Positions 54,476-63,221 of a DNA stretch of 64,000 nucleotides are shown one piece after another. Each line of letters opens with the position of its first letter. The first letter of the stretch is position 1. The notes under the pieces were generated by a model that saw only the letters and a program-made list of their open reading frames with translations, was not told where the DNA came from and did no database searches. This DNA comes from Bradyrhizobium septentrionale. Lineage in GTDB: Bacteria > Pseudomonadota > Alphaproteobacteria > Rhizobiales > Xanthobacteraceae. Position numbers and translations under genes: made by a program. The DNA lies in NCBI RefSeq assembly GCF_011516645.4, contig NZ_CP088285.1, positions 5,164,501 through 5,228,500 of the forward strand. The letters run 5' to 3'.

Positions 54476-56128
54476 TCAGGCGGCCTGCTGATCGGCGGGC
54501 TTGTCGGCTTGGCGCAGGAGCTTCCATTCCCAGGGCAGCAATTCGTGCAGACGCGATGCGGGAAGATCGGCGATACGGGCGAGGACGTCGGCGAGCCAGG
54601 CTTTCGGATCGACGTCGTTGAGACGACAGGTCGTGATCATCGTCAGCATGATGGCGGCACGGTCGGCACCACGCTGGCTGCCGGCGAAGGTCCAGTTGCG
54701 CCTTCCCAAGGCGATGCCTCTCAATGCGCGCTCAGCACAATTGTTGGTCAAGCAGATCCTGCCATCGTCGAGGAAGCGGGCGAAGTCGTCCCAGCGCCTG
54801 AGCATGTAATTCATAGGCTTCAGGACCTCGGAGGAGCGAGAGAGGGTTTCGCGCTCACGCAGCAACCAGGCGTGCATGTCCCCGAGGAGCGGCTTGCTCT
54901 TTTCCTGGCGCACGGCGCGCCGCTCTTCGGCGCCGCAGCCGTTAATGGCGCGCTCGATCTCGAACAACACATCCAGGCGCCTGACCGCCTCCAGCGCGAT
55001 CGGAGAGACCGGTTTACCTCTCTTGCCTTCCCGGGCATTCTTCTCGATGTCAGCCAGCTCGAAGAAGCCCCGCCGCGCATGGGCGAAGCAAAACGCCGGC
55101 GTAATCGGCAGCACCTTCTTCTGCGGGTCGAACAGCGGCTCGAAGCCGTTGTAGCAATCGGCTTGCAGGATGCCGGCGAAGGCGGCCAGATGCTTCTGCG
55201 GATGCTCGCCTCGTCGGTCGCTCGAGGCGTAATAGACCGCCGCCGGCGGCGCAGGCCCGGCAAAGGGCCGGTCATCCCGCACATAAGTCCAGATCCGCCC
55301 GGTCGTGCACTTGCCCTTCGCCAGGATACGGATGGTGGTGTCATCGCCATGAAGGCGCTCAGCAGCGAGCACATGGCGTTCGATCAAGTGGAAGAGTGGC
55401 ATGACGGCGAAGGTCCCGTGGCCGACCTGGTCGGCCAGCGTCGACAGCGGCAAATCGATCCTCTCGGCCTTAAAGCGCGCACTCTGGCGGTTGAGCGGGA
55501 TATGCATGCCGAACTTGTCGAACAGGATCGTCGCCAGCAATTGTGGGCCGATGAAGCCGCGCGGCGTGGCATGGAACGGCGCAGGCGGCTGGCTGATCTT
55601 CTCGCAATCGCGGCAGGTGAACTTCTCGCGCACTGTCTCGATGACCTTGAAGCGACGCGGGATCTCCTCCAGCGTCTTGGTCACATCCTCGCCGACCTTC
55701 GCCAGCCGCGATCCGCCGCAGCAGGCGCAGCTCGTCGGAGCGTCAATGACGACGCGCTCGTGTTCGATGTCGTCCGGCCAAGGCTTGCGCACCGGCCGCT
55801 TGCGCGTGAAGGGGCGGACGTTCTGCGTCTTCGCCGCTGCGGCCTGCGCCGCAAGCTCATCCTCGCTCGCCGTGGCGACGAGGTCTTCGAGCTCCAGTTC
55901 CAACTGCTCGAGCAGCCGCGCCGTGCGCTCGGAGCGCTGCCCGTACAGTTCGCGTTTGAGCTTCTCGATCCGCAGCTCGAGATGCGCGACCAGCGCCTCG
56001 TTGTTCGACAGCTCCGCCTGCGCGCTGGCAGCCATCGCCTCAGCTCGCAGCCGCGCCTCACGCTCGGCCTGCAGCGCCGCCAGGGCACTGACAAGGTCCG
56101 ATGGAAGATCGTCCGGCTTTGATATCAC
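54476..56128 (-). CDS. tnpC: IS66 element D TnpC transposase
   Basis: 550 residues, same sequence as 52130-53782, intact. Confidence 0.94.
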   Translation of the reverse strand: MISKPDDLPSDLVSALAALQAEREARLRAEAMAASAQAELSNNEALVAHLELRIEKLKRELYGQRSERTARLLEQLELELEDLVATASEDELAAQAAAAKTQNVRPFTRKRPVRKPWPDDIEHERVVIDAPTSCACCGGSRLAKVGEDVTKTLEEIPRRFKVIETVREKFTCRDCEKISQPPAPFHATPRGFIGPQLLATILFDKFGMHIPLNRQSARFKAERIDLPLSTLADQVGHGTFAVMPLFHLIERHVLAAERLHGDDTTIRILAKGKCTTGRIWTYVRDDRPFAGPAPPAAVYYASSDRRGEHPQKHLAAFAGILQADCYNGFEPLFDPQKKVLPITPAFCFAHARRGFFELADIEKNAREGKRGKPVSPIALEAVRRLDVLFEIERAINGCGAEERRAVRQEKSKPLLGDMHAWLLRERETLSRSSEVLKPMNYMLRRWDDFARFLDDGRICLTNNCAERALRGIALGRRNWTFAGSQRGADRAAIMLTMITTCRLNDVDPKAWLADVLARIADLPASRLHELLPWEWKLLRQADKPADQQAA

Positions 56129-56175
56129 GAAGCCATTGAATCAGATCAAGCAGCAGATTCAAACCTGCAAAACGA

Positions 56176-56523
56176 CTAACCGACCCGCGTCGGACGCTGG
56201 GTTTCTTGAGGGTTGCGCCAATCGATCCCGGACAACAGATAGCTCAATTGCGCCGGAGAGATCGTTACCGATTCACCGGCAACCGATGGCCAGATGAACC
56301 TTCCTCTCTCGAGTCTTTTGGTAAACAAGCATGCTCCCTGGCCATCGTGCCAGATCATCTTCACAAGATCGCTGCGGCGACCGCGGAAGACGAACAGATG
56401 ACCGCTGAGCGGGTCTTTGCGCAACACCTCCTGCACTTGGAGTGCCAACGACGGAAAGCCTCTGCGCATATCCGTGTAGCCTGTCGCGAGCCACACTCGC
56501 GCGCCTGTCGGAACCGGGATCAT
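56176..56523 (-). CDS. tnpB: IS66 element D TnpB
   Basis: 115 residues, same sequence as 51735-52082. Confidence 0.94.
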   Translation of the reverse strand: MIPVPTGARVWLATGYTDMRRGFPSLALQVQEVLRKDPLSGHLFVFRGRRSDLVKMIWHDGQGACLFTKRLERGRFIWPSVAGESVTISPAQLSYLLSGIDWRNPQETQRPTRVG

Positions 56524-56921
56524 CGGCGCACCAGGGCATCGAGAACTCGCCGCAGCGCGTCTCCATCAACGTCACCGTCGACCCGGATGCGGTGTCCGCT
56601 ACCGAGATCAATCTCGATGATGCCCTGGCTCCTCCGTCGACGCGCCGGCGCCGTCGTCAATGGCGCTTCGGCCACATCCCGCGGCGGCACAGACGGCCCA
56701 ATCTCGACCGGCACCAACGGCGCTACACTCGTTTCACCGTGCTTGCAAAGCTCTTTGCGCCACCTGAACAGCTGGCTCACATGAAGGCCGGCCATGCGAG
56801 CCACCTCGGAAACAGTGGCTCCGGGCTCGAACGATGCTGCAACTAGCCGTTCCTTCTCATCCTGTGACCACCGACGCCGCCGCTCGACCGATGTGATCAC
56901 CTCTGCCCGCGAAATCGTCAT
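56520..56921 (-). CDS. tnpA: IS66 element D TnpA
   Basis: 133 residues, same sequence as 51337-51738. Confidence 0.93.
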   Translation of the reverse strand: MTISRAEVITSVERRRRWSQDEKERLVAASFEPGATVSEVARMAGLHVSQLFRWRKELCKHGETSVAPLVPVEIGPSVPPRDVAEAPLTTAPARRRRSQGIIEIDLGSGHRIRVDGDVDGDALRRVLDALVRR

Positions 56922-56999
56922 AGCGCTTCTCCTAGGATTACCCCTAGGACCTGCAGCGCTCGCGTCCGTCAAACAAGGCGGCCCTCAATGGAGGGATAC

Positions 57000-57100
57000 C
57001 CTCTTCTGCCGGTTTGGGGATGTGTAGTGCTCGGCTTCGGCGAGAGTCAGATGGCCCAGTGCGACCATGATCTCGTGAGCGGTCGCGCCAGGGAAGCGAA
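57000..57100 (-). pseudogene. Tyrosine recombinase (phage-type integrase) C-terminal fragment
   Basis: Minus strand: GATAHEIMVALGHLTLAEAE, HYTSPNRQKR. The LGH...HYT end carries the last catalytic His region and the nucleophilic Tyr of tyrosine recombinases. Upstream is lost; element D is inserted at the AGAAGAGG codons, with the tail continuing at 54397. Confidence 0.75.
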
Positions 57101-57169
57101 ACCATCACTGTGCAGGTAGGACGCGACCAGCGACCGATTGATCGCGCTGCGTCCTTCCTTATCGACGGC

Positions 57170-57363
57170 CGTTGTTGGAGAGCTTCTTCTCGCTCAAGAC
57201 CGAACGCACCGCCACAAGATCTACCGTACCAGAGACGAGGCACGCGCCGATGTGTTCGACTACATCGAACGATTTTACAACTCGACCCGCAGGCACTCGA
57301 CCATCGGCTACCTCAGCCAGGTTGAGTTCGAGCGCAAGGTGGGATTCGCCAGTAGAAGACAGT
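57170..57363 (+). pseudogene. IS3-family OrfB C-terminal fragment
   Basis: ESFFSLKTERTATR in one frame, then HKIYRTRDEARADVFDYIER and RRHSTIGYLSQVEFERKVGF in another. Typical IS3 OrfB tail; the catalytic Glu (ESFF) is at its very start. Confidence 0.78.
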
Positions 57364-57381
57364 GACTATTTGAAATGACCT

Positions 57382-57696
57382 TCAGGTGCATCTCGGCAAA
57401 GATCCGACAGCGAGAGCCTCGCGTGTAAGATAAGTAGCCGCCAATCCATTCCAGGATCTCGCAACACGATACCAGTGCTCTTTTCGGGTTGGCAACAGTT
57501 GAAGCTTTCTTTGTGCCTTGCGCGCAGCCGCAAGCTTTCCGTCGCGCTTAGCTTGTTCCAGATTCTTTCGCTCTAGTTCTTCGGTCCGTTTCCATCCAAC
57601 CCCTCTGATTTTGCCCTCGGCAAAGTAGTCGAAGGCGAGCCGGAAGGTGAGAGCACGACCTGCGGCGGCCCTTGGATCCAACTCTGGTTCGGTCAA
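57382..57696 (-). CDS. Hypothetical protein (possibly truncated)
   Basis: About 104 residues with no ATG at a good ribosome site; the frame extends upstream to about 57752 (AWRAGGLDTLQRWLTEPELD). Helical and basic: ALTFRLAFDYFAEGKIRGVG, ARKAQRKLQLLPTRKEHWYR, WNGLAATYLTREALA. No family recognised. It may be the 3' part of a larger gene. Confidence 0.45.
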   Translation of the reverse strand: MTEPELDPRAAAGRALTFRLAFDYFAEGKIRGVGWKRTEELERKNLEQAKRDGKLAAARKAQRKLQLLPTRKEHWYRVARSWNGLAATYLTREALAVGSLPRCT

Positions 57697-57752
57697 CCAA
57701 CGCTGAAGGGTGTCGAGCCCTCCGGCCCGCCAAGCGTGAGAACGTCACTCTT

Positions 57753-58075
57753 CCTAAAGATAAATCAAGAGTGTCACGTATGCAGCGACCTCAAGTTGCG
57801 TGTCTAAGTCTTGTAATTCCAGCCAGCGGCTGATTGCTTCTAAAGAAGACATGGCTTTAGCTCTGCTTCCTCGCAGTCGCGCTTAGAATCCTCGCGACTG
57901 GCAAAAGGTGGGGTTGACCGCGATTCGGCTCAGAGAACGCTGCGCTGGTCAACTACAAGAATCTCCAGGTGACGGAAATCAAACCTGGCGAAGCTATCCT
58001 TCCTTCCAGACGATCGATTCCATGAAACCTGCATCGTGGAACCTATAGGCTTATGACCGATTTTGGTGTGTTTTT
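57753..58075. other. No recognisable gene
   Basis: No frame with start and family pattern. Downstream region of the outer-membrane fragment that follows. Confidence 0.4.
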
Positions 58076-58385
58076 TCAATCGAACTTATAGGACGCCTGA
58101 AAGAACGTACCCCAGCGTTCCATGCTGTACTTCGCAAGTACGGTCGGTTCACCGCAGCCGCTGCACAAAGGGTTGCTTCGCCTGTTGGTCCCCATCGCCC
58201 AGTAGCGGCCACCGACGCCGACGCTGAAGTTCCTGGTGACGAAGTAGGACAAGACGCCTTCAACTTGGACGCCTCGGCTCCCATTGCCCCGTTGTTCATC
58301 AAACATGGTCTCGTCGCGCAAGAGATGATTGTCACGCCCCTTGAAATCGGTCCACGGCAGGTACGCGACGTCAGCATTCAGACGG
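58076..58385 (-). pseudogene. Outer-membrane beta-barrel C-terminal fragment
   Basis: NADVAYLPWTDFKGRDNHLL, VQVEGVLSYFVTRNFSVGVG, GRYWAMGTNRR and FFQASYKFD-stop. Alternating hydrophobic pattern and aromatic end suit the last strands of an outer-membrane barrel. The N-terminal part is replaced by an unrelated zinc-ribbon gene. Confidence 0.6.
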
Positions 58386-58535
58386 GTCAGCAAGATCGCC
58401 GACAACCTGGTGGATGTCGTCGCACACCGGGCATTCATAGGTGCGGATTTGAAGACCCCAGCGGCCGGGCGTGATGCGTGCCAGCAACATTGCGGTTAGA
58501 CATGCCGGGCATAGTCGCCCGAAATGGTAGGCCAT
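58371..58535 (-). CDS. Small zinc-ribbon protein
   Basis: 54 residues from ATG 58535: AYHFGRLCPACLTAMLLARI, WGLQIRTYECPVCDDIHQVV. Two CPxC knuckles about 30 residues apart suggest one zinc ribbon. Such small proteins are frequent and uncharacterised in Bradyrhizobium. Its 3' end runs into the barrel fragment. Confidence 0.6.
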   Translation of the reverse strand: MAYHFGRLCPACLTAMLLARITPGRWGLQIRTYECPVCDDIHQVVGDLADPSEC

Positions 58536-58916
58536 GGTTGCGCGCCTTAACTCAGGCGGGAGCACGATACTCTCGGTCACCGATTATTGCCGTTGATGGT
58601 GCGGTGATTGGGCAAGGCTCGCATGTCCGGTCGCCGACTTGCTGGTCAAAAGAAAACATATTGGCAAAGGTTAATGACGGCTGCCAACCAGCAGAACGGA
58701 TGGCGTCCTAATGGAAATTGATGGGACAGAACGTCCAATACTGGGAACATCGGCTAAGCCTTGGTTTCTGTTTGCTTAATCCAAAACAGGCCACTCACAA
58801 ACTCAAATTAGGTACTTGCAATGGGGCGGGAATGAGGGCCTGCAGATAGCTCTGGGTGCGCCACAGTTGTGAACCCTCGCAAGGATTATGGAATACTAGC
58901 GCCGTCCGAGATTGGG
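58536..58916. other. No recognisable gene
   Basis: No supported coding frame; may include the promoter of the zinc-ribbon gene. Confidence 0.4.
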
Positions 58917-59315
58917 TCATTGTCCAAAGCTACCGAGCTCATAGCAAGCCCAAGCCCAAGACCTAGCGCCGGGAACAACTCGGCTCGCGGCTGCTGCCAT
59001 ACCGGCAACCTTGCAGTCTGACATCGTCGCCATGTAGCCCTCAAGGATCGTTATTTTACTATCCTCCTGCTGCACGTAGGCAACGACGCCTAATACGCCC
59101 GATAAGCCTCGTTGTAGGGTAGTGTCGTGGCAGACATAGGACGCGGAATAGCCGGGCTTCACGGTTGCGGCCTTGATCGCTAACTCACCAATCCTCCGAC
59201 ACTCATCTAAGGTCTCTGATGGTCGAGCAGTGATGTTGATGGTGGCCAGAATGCTAAGATGCGTCGAGGCGACAATGTTGATGAGCGGTGGCATGCCGGC
59301 TGACTTCGAAGTCAT
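58917..59315 (-). CDS. Hypothetical protein
   Basis: 132 residues from ATG 59315 with a weak GGA upstream. STHLSILATINITARPSETL, ECRRIGELAIKAATVKPGYS, then VCHDTTLQRGLSGVLGVVAY and ILEGYMATMSDCKVAGMAAA. Composition is protein-like with three or four cysteines. No family recognised. Confidence 0.45.
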   Translation of the reverse strand: MTSKSAGMPPLINIVASTHLSILATINITARPSETLDECRRIGELAIKAATVKPGYSASYVCHDTTLQRGLSGVLGVVAYVQQEDSKITILEGYMATMSDCKVAGMAAAASRVVPGARSWAWACYELGSFGQ

Positions 59316-59563
59316 TACTGCGTAATTCCGTTGAGCGCATCAAGCCATCGAAGATTAATGGGGCTGGCCATTGCGCCGGCCTTTCATTTTGGCTGATTTC
59401 TCCGCCTTCGTTTCTGGTCCGATCACTTGTGCCTTGTCTGTCGGTCCGGACGTACAGCCGCAATGCTGTGCAAGCCGCATTAACGACAGGTACGGCCGCG
59501 TCTGCGATGAGAATACTATAACTTCGAGAATACTATAACTTCGAGCGGCTGCTGGATTCATAC

Positions 59564-59776
59564 TCATGAACGCTTCTCCTCATCGGCCGCGTCGCAAATG
59601 ATCGTAAGCAGCCTAAAGAGCGTAAGCGGAGGTATGCGCATGAGTTCTGTACTCGTCATCGCGAACTCGTCAGGGCCTCCGCGCTCGCGGATGGTCTCGC
59701 GAAGTGCGGCGAGCTTGTTAGGATCGGCAGAACGAATAGCAGCCTCGAAGGCTGGTATGAATTTGAGCCTGTCCAT
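59564..59776 (-). CDS. Small hypothetical protein
   Basis: 70 residues from ATG 59776, with a strong AGGAGG 9 bases upstream. MDRLKFIPAFEAAIRSADPN, KLAALRETIRERGG, MRIPPLTLFRLLTIICDAAD. Helical, acidic at the end. No family recognised. The ribosome site makes it one of the better supported small genes here. Confidence 0.6.
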   Translation of the reverse strand: MDRLKFIPAFEAAIRSADPNKLAALRETIRERGGPDEFAMTSTELMRIPPLTLFRLLTIICDAADEEKRS

Positions 59777-59930
59777 TTCAACAGCCTCCTAAGCGTTCGT
59801 GAACGCTGGCCCACGAAGTGACCTTTCGTTTTGGCGGAGGCCTAGTCACTTAGAGCTTCGCGATGCGGCAAGCAACTCGCGTGCCAGACAAGTCACCATG
59901 CAAGAGAGAGAGGAGGAAGAGCACCCAGCA
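59777..59930. other. No gene; shared leader-type sequence
   Basis: Contains CTAGTCACTT...GCTTCGCGATGCGGCAAG, related to 14150-14190, and the GTGCCAGAC motif, so it is part of the repeated MDGW module. Confidence 0.4.
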
Positions 59931-59936
59931 CTATGA

Positions 59937-59975
59937 AAAAGCGCGGGCGGCTGCTGACGACCGCCCGCGCGAAGT
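59937..59975 (-). terminator. Rho-independent terminator, minus strand
   Basis: Minus-strand stem GCGCGGGCGG / CCGCCCGCGC (10 perfect pairs) followed by TTTTTC. It is downstream of the MDGW remnant at 60170-60426, same arrangement as at 12506-12544. Confidence 0.85.
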
Positions 59976-60060
59976 TGCGGTATGAGGGCTTGGCCCTCAC
60001 GAGGTCAATCAACAAGCGACCAAGCCATGCATGGCAAAACGGTCACGCCTGCAAAACAGA
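59946..60060. repeat. Repeated downstream module, copy 3
   Basis: Shares GGGCTTGGCCCTCACGAG and AGCGACCAAGCCATG with copies at 12515 and 14309. Confidence 0.65.
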
Positions 60061-60169
60061 GCGCTTTCACACCTCGTGCACCCTAGCTACCGGAACGATG
60101 TGGCGGCTTGCGGACTGCAATGTCATGAACCGGACGCGGCCGAACGAGATGAAACGTGCAGCGCTTAGT

Positions 60170-60426
60170 GGCGCCGGGGTCGCGTGATGCGGGTCGATCG
60201 CGTCATCGTGTATGGCTATCAGCGCCGGGCTCCAAGCCGAGCCTTCGCAACTTCTCCTCTGCGAGAGGGCAGTTTAGCATTGCGGGCTTTGCGCCGCAGT
60301 TTGCAATATGGTCATCCTCGCCGCTTCTGACGGGTCGGCCACTGCAACCGCGTAAGTTATGTGCTTGAATTCCTCATCGTCGGCGCCTTCCTTGAAGACG
60401 GCGACGGTCACTATCCAACCGTCCAT
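60170..60426 (-). pseudogene. MDGW small-protein family, member 6 (frameshifted)
   Basis: From ATG 60426: MDGWIVTVAVFKEGADDEEF, KHITYAVAVADPSEAARMTI; then a frame change, with CGAKPAMLNCPLAEEKLRRL and GLEPGA in another frame. N-terminal half almost identical to member 2. Confidence 0.7.
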
Positions 60427-60463
60427 GTTGCCGCGCTCCCGAAGCCATCGCCTGTGGAGCGGT

Positions 60464-60810
60464 TGCGTCTGGAGCGGTTGCAGCGCTACGCGCCTAGGAG
60501 CGAAGCTCAAGGACCGTATCGTCAATGAAGCCGAGCAGACCGCCGCTAAGGACGGCGCGGAAGACGGCGATGTTAGCCGGCGGGGATTCCGGATACAGGG
60601 TTGCCTGAGGGCGAGAAGCCCGAGCCGAAGAAGCGCGACCGCAAGCCGCTGCCGGCCGATCTGCCGCGCCAGCGCATCGAACATGACCTGCCCGAGGACC
60701 AAAAGGCCTGTCCGTGCTGCCGGAGCCGGATGCATCGGATGGGCGAGAACGTCGCCGAGCAGCTGCGCATCGAGGTGAAGGCGACGGTGCTGCGGCATGT
60801 GCGGTTCAAG
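60464..60810 (+). pseudogene. IS66 tnpC fragment, interrupted by IS3 copy 2 (left part)
   Basis: KLKDRIVNEAEQTAAKDGAE, a shift, LPEGEKPEPKKRDRKPLPAD, RIEHDLPEDQKACPCCRSRM and LRHVRFK at the insertion. Continues at 62175 as YARRHCERTALNSPMV. Confidence 0.82.
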
Positions 60811-60898
60811 AGAGCTGGCTCCGCAAATTCGGACAGTAGCTTGAGTGGATTTTCTGCCTGACAGCGGCGAGGATTCTTGCCGCGAATCAGGAGCGAAG

Positions 60899-61204
60899 AT
60901 GACGAAGAAGAGCCGCCGGATGCATTCTCCGGCATTCAAGGCGAAGGTTGCTTTGGCTGCGGTCAAAGGCGACAAGACGCTGGCGGAGCTGGCGCAACTG
61001 TTTGATGTTCATCCGAACCAGATCACGATCTGGAAAAACCAGCTCCTGGAAGGCGCCGCCGGCGTGTTTGGGCATGACAAGGCGTCGGCCGAGACGCCGG
61101 TCGATTTGAAGGCGTTACATGCCAAGATCGGCGAGCTGGCGTTGGAAAACGATTTTTTGTCCGGCGCGCTCACCAAGGCGGGCCTGCTGAGCGCAAAGCG
61201 ATGA
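60899..61204 (+). CDS. IS3 transposase OrfA, copy 2
   Basis: 101 residues, identical translation to 1223-1528. Confidence 0.9.
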   Translation: MTKKSRRMHSPAFKAKVALAAVKGDKTLAELAQLFDVHPNQITIWKNQLLEGAAGVFGHDKASAETPVDLKALHAKIGELALENDFLSGALTKAGLLSAKR

Positions 61205-62028
61205 TCGACCGCGGTCATGATCTTTCTATCGTGCGCCAGGCGAAGGTCCTGAAGCTGGCTCGCAGCACGGTCTACTATGAACCTCGGCCAGTTTCGGCCG
61301 AGGACCTTGCCTTGATGCGTCGGCTCGATGAGCTGCATCTCGATTATCCCTTCGCGGGAGCGCGTATGCAGCGATCGTTGCTGCGGCGGGAGGGCGTATA
61401 CGCCGGTCGCCGCCACATCGCGACGCTGATGAAGCGCATGGGGATCGAGGCGGTCTATCGTCGCCCGAACACGAGTAAGCCGGCACCGGGTCACAAGATC
61501 TACCCGTACCTGTTGCGCGGATTGAAGATCGAGCGGCCCGACCAGGCGTGGGCAATGGACATCACCTACATTCCGATGCGGCGTGGCTTCGTCTATCTCG
61601 CGGCGGTCGTCGATGTGTTCAGCCGACGGGTCCTGGCCCATCGCGTCTCGATCACAATGGAGGCGGCCTTCTGCGTCGAAGCGGTCCAGGAGGCGTTGGC
61701 GAAGCACGGCAGGCCCGAGATTTTCAACACGGACCAGGGCAGCCAGTTCACCAGCCTCGAGTTCACCGATGTGCTGCTGGACGCGAAGATCGCCATCAGC
61801 ATGGACGGCAAGGGCGCCTGGCGCGACAACGTGTTTGTCGAGCGGCTCTGGCGCACGGTCAAATACGAAGAAGTTTATCTCCGCGCCTACGACAGCGTGT
61901 CCGAGGCGCGAGCGTCAATTGCCAAGTATCTGGCCTTCTACAATCAGGGACGCCCTCACTCGAGCCTTGACGGGCGCACGCCCGACGAGGCTTACTTCGG
62001 CACGCAAGCTATGGTGATCGCCGCATGA
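61201..62028 (+). CDS. IS3 transposase OrfB, copy 2
   Basis: 275 residues, identical to 1525-2352 except Ile for Met three residues from the end. Catalytic residues intact. Confidence 0.92.
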   Translation: MIDRGHDLSIVRQAKVLKLARSTVYYEPRPVSAEDLALMRRLDELHLDYPFAGARMQRSLLRREGVYAGRRHIATLMKRMGIEAVYRRPNTSKPAPGHKIYPYLLRGLKIERPDQAWAMDITYIPMRRGFVYLAAVVDVFSRRVLAHRVSITMEAAFCVEAVQEALAKHGRPEIFNTDQGSQFTSLEFTDVLLDAKIAISMDGKGAWRDNVFVERLWRTVKYEEVYLRAYDSVSEARASIAKYLAFYNQGRPHSSLDGRTPDEAYFGTQAMVIAA

Positions 62029-62177
62029 CCGTCGCCGACGATTTTGTCGTCGCTCTGGTCGGGCTACGCCCTCCCGACGCAACGACAAAATCGTAAGGCC
62101 CCGCGTTCAGCATAACCCGGCAGGAATCCACTTAAATCCCGCGGGGCGCTGTCCAAACAACCGGCGCCAGCTCTAAG

Positions 62178-62370
62178 TATGCGCGCCGCCACTGCGAGCG
62201 GACCGCACTGAATAGCCCGATGGTGACTGTGCCGATGCCGGCGCAGCCCTTGCCCGGCAGCGTCGCCACGCCTTCAACGCTGGCGCTCGTGCTCGCCAAC
62301 AAGTACGTCGACGGCACGCCGCTATATTGACTGGCAGACGCGCTGGCGCGCGCCAATGTCAGCATCAGGC
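62178..62370 (+). pseudogene. IS66 tnpC fragment (right part)
   Basis: RHCERTALNSPMVTVPMPAQ, PLPGSVATPSTLALVLANKY, VDGTPLY then a stop in place of Arg, ADALARANVS. Similarity is lost after about 62370. Confidence 0.82.
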
Positions 62371-62600
62371 GCGGCGGGAGGGAGATGGCGTATTCTGAAA
62401 TGCGATCAGACGGAGGCAAGCGAGCCGATAGAACCGTAGTGTGGGCCCCTCCAAGCCGAGCGCCCGGAATTGATGGACGAGCGCCAGTACCATCATAGAT
62501 GAAGAAAGTCTCACGCGCGGGCCTATGCACGTGCGCGAGACTGCTTGGCTCGAGCCGCAAATAGTGGCCGCTCGCCTACGTCGACTTGGCAAGCTGGCCA
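62371..62600. other. No recognisable gene
   Basis: Spacer downstream of the avidin gene. Confidence 0.4.
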
Positions 62601-63107
62601 TCATTTGCGCTTCTTCGTATTTGAGAGCTTCTCTCCCGCGTCGCCTTTCGCCGCAGGAGCATCAGCAGACACCAATTTTGACTTGTCGCCGCTACCGAAC
62701 GTGAAAGTGTCGGCGCCTGCGCTGATGCCATTCCATGCCACCGCCTCGGCGAGTGAAAGCAACCAAAGCCCTTGAAATCCCGATGCCGCATTAACCTGTC
62801 CTGTCCAAACAGTGGTTGAGCTGCAACCTTCGAAGTTGACAGCAAAGCTTATCGCCGTTCCGTTGTGGTTCTGGACGAGCCAGCCTGTCATCGCCTGAGG
62901 CACGCCTTCGTCGCAGCTATTGGTTGCGTTGTTCGTATAGGTGCCGGAAATCGCGCCGGTGCTCCGGTCGTAGCTGCTGACCGCCAGGGTTGAGCCGTAC
63001 TGGTTGCTCCATGTCCAAATGGGTTGCGCCTCTGCCGCTGTCGCCAGTATCAACCCGAGGCAGGCAGACGCGATCCACTCGATTAATTTCCAATTTGCTA
63101 GACGCAT
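62601..63107 (-). CDS. Bradavidin-like biotin-binding protein
   Basis: 168 residues from ATG 63107, with TGGAG 7 bases upstream. Signal peptide (LIEWIASACLGLILATAAEA), then an avidin barrel: WTWSNQYGSTLAVSSYDRST, GAISGTYTNNATNSCDEG, TGWLVQNHNGTAISFAVNFE, TTVWTGQVNAASGFQGLWLL, AVAWNGISAGADTFTFGSGD. The WxNQxGS, GxY, WTGQ and W residues of the biotin pocket are all visible, as are two cysteines that could pair. The end GEKLSNTKKRK corresponds to the bradavidin C-terminus, whose GSEKLSNTK segment is known as the Brad-tag because it occupies the ligand site. Secreted; biological role unresolved. Intact. Confidence 0.92.
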   Translation of the reverse strand: MRLANWKLIEWIASACLGLILATAAEAQPIWTWSNQYGSTLAVSSYDRSTGAISGTYTNNATNSCDEGVPQAMTGWLVQNHNGTAISFAVNFEGCSSTTVWTGQVNAASGFQGLWLLSLAEAVAWNGISAGADTFTFGSGDKSKLVSADAPAAKGDAGEKLSNTKKRK

Positions 63108-63221
63108 TGTAGACTCCATTTACTGGTAACTCCACAGCCTTCTGGCCGTCGTCGTATGGTAGGGCTGCGCCGATGGTCCAATACGCGCTCTCGCTGGGAC
63201 TCAATATCTCACAGCCCCCAG

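Larger units (their letters stand above)
54398..56999 (-). mobile_element. IS66 element D (2602 bp), inverted identical copy of element C
   Basis: Perfect 8-bp duplication CCTCTTCT (54390-54397, 57000-57007). Every translated frame I compared is identical to element C. It is inserted in a tyrosine-recombinase remnant. The two copies face each other across 537 bp. Confidence 0.96.
60811..62174 (+). mobile_element. IS3-family element, copy 2 (1364 bp, complete)
   Basis: Same unit as 1135-2498, flanked by AAG on both sides (60808-60810, 62175-62177). Inserted in an IS66 tnpC remnant. Confidence 0.94.
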
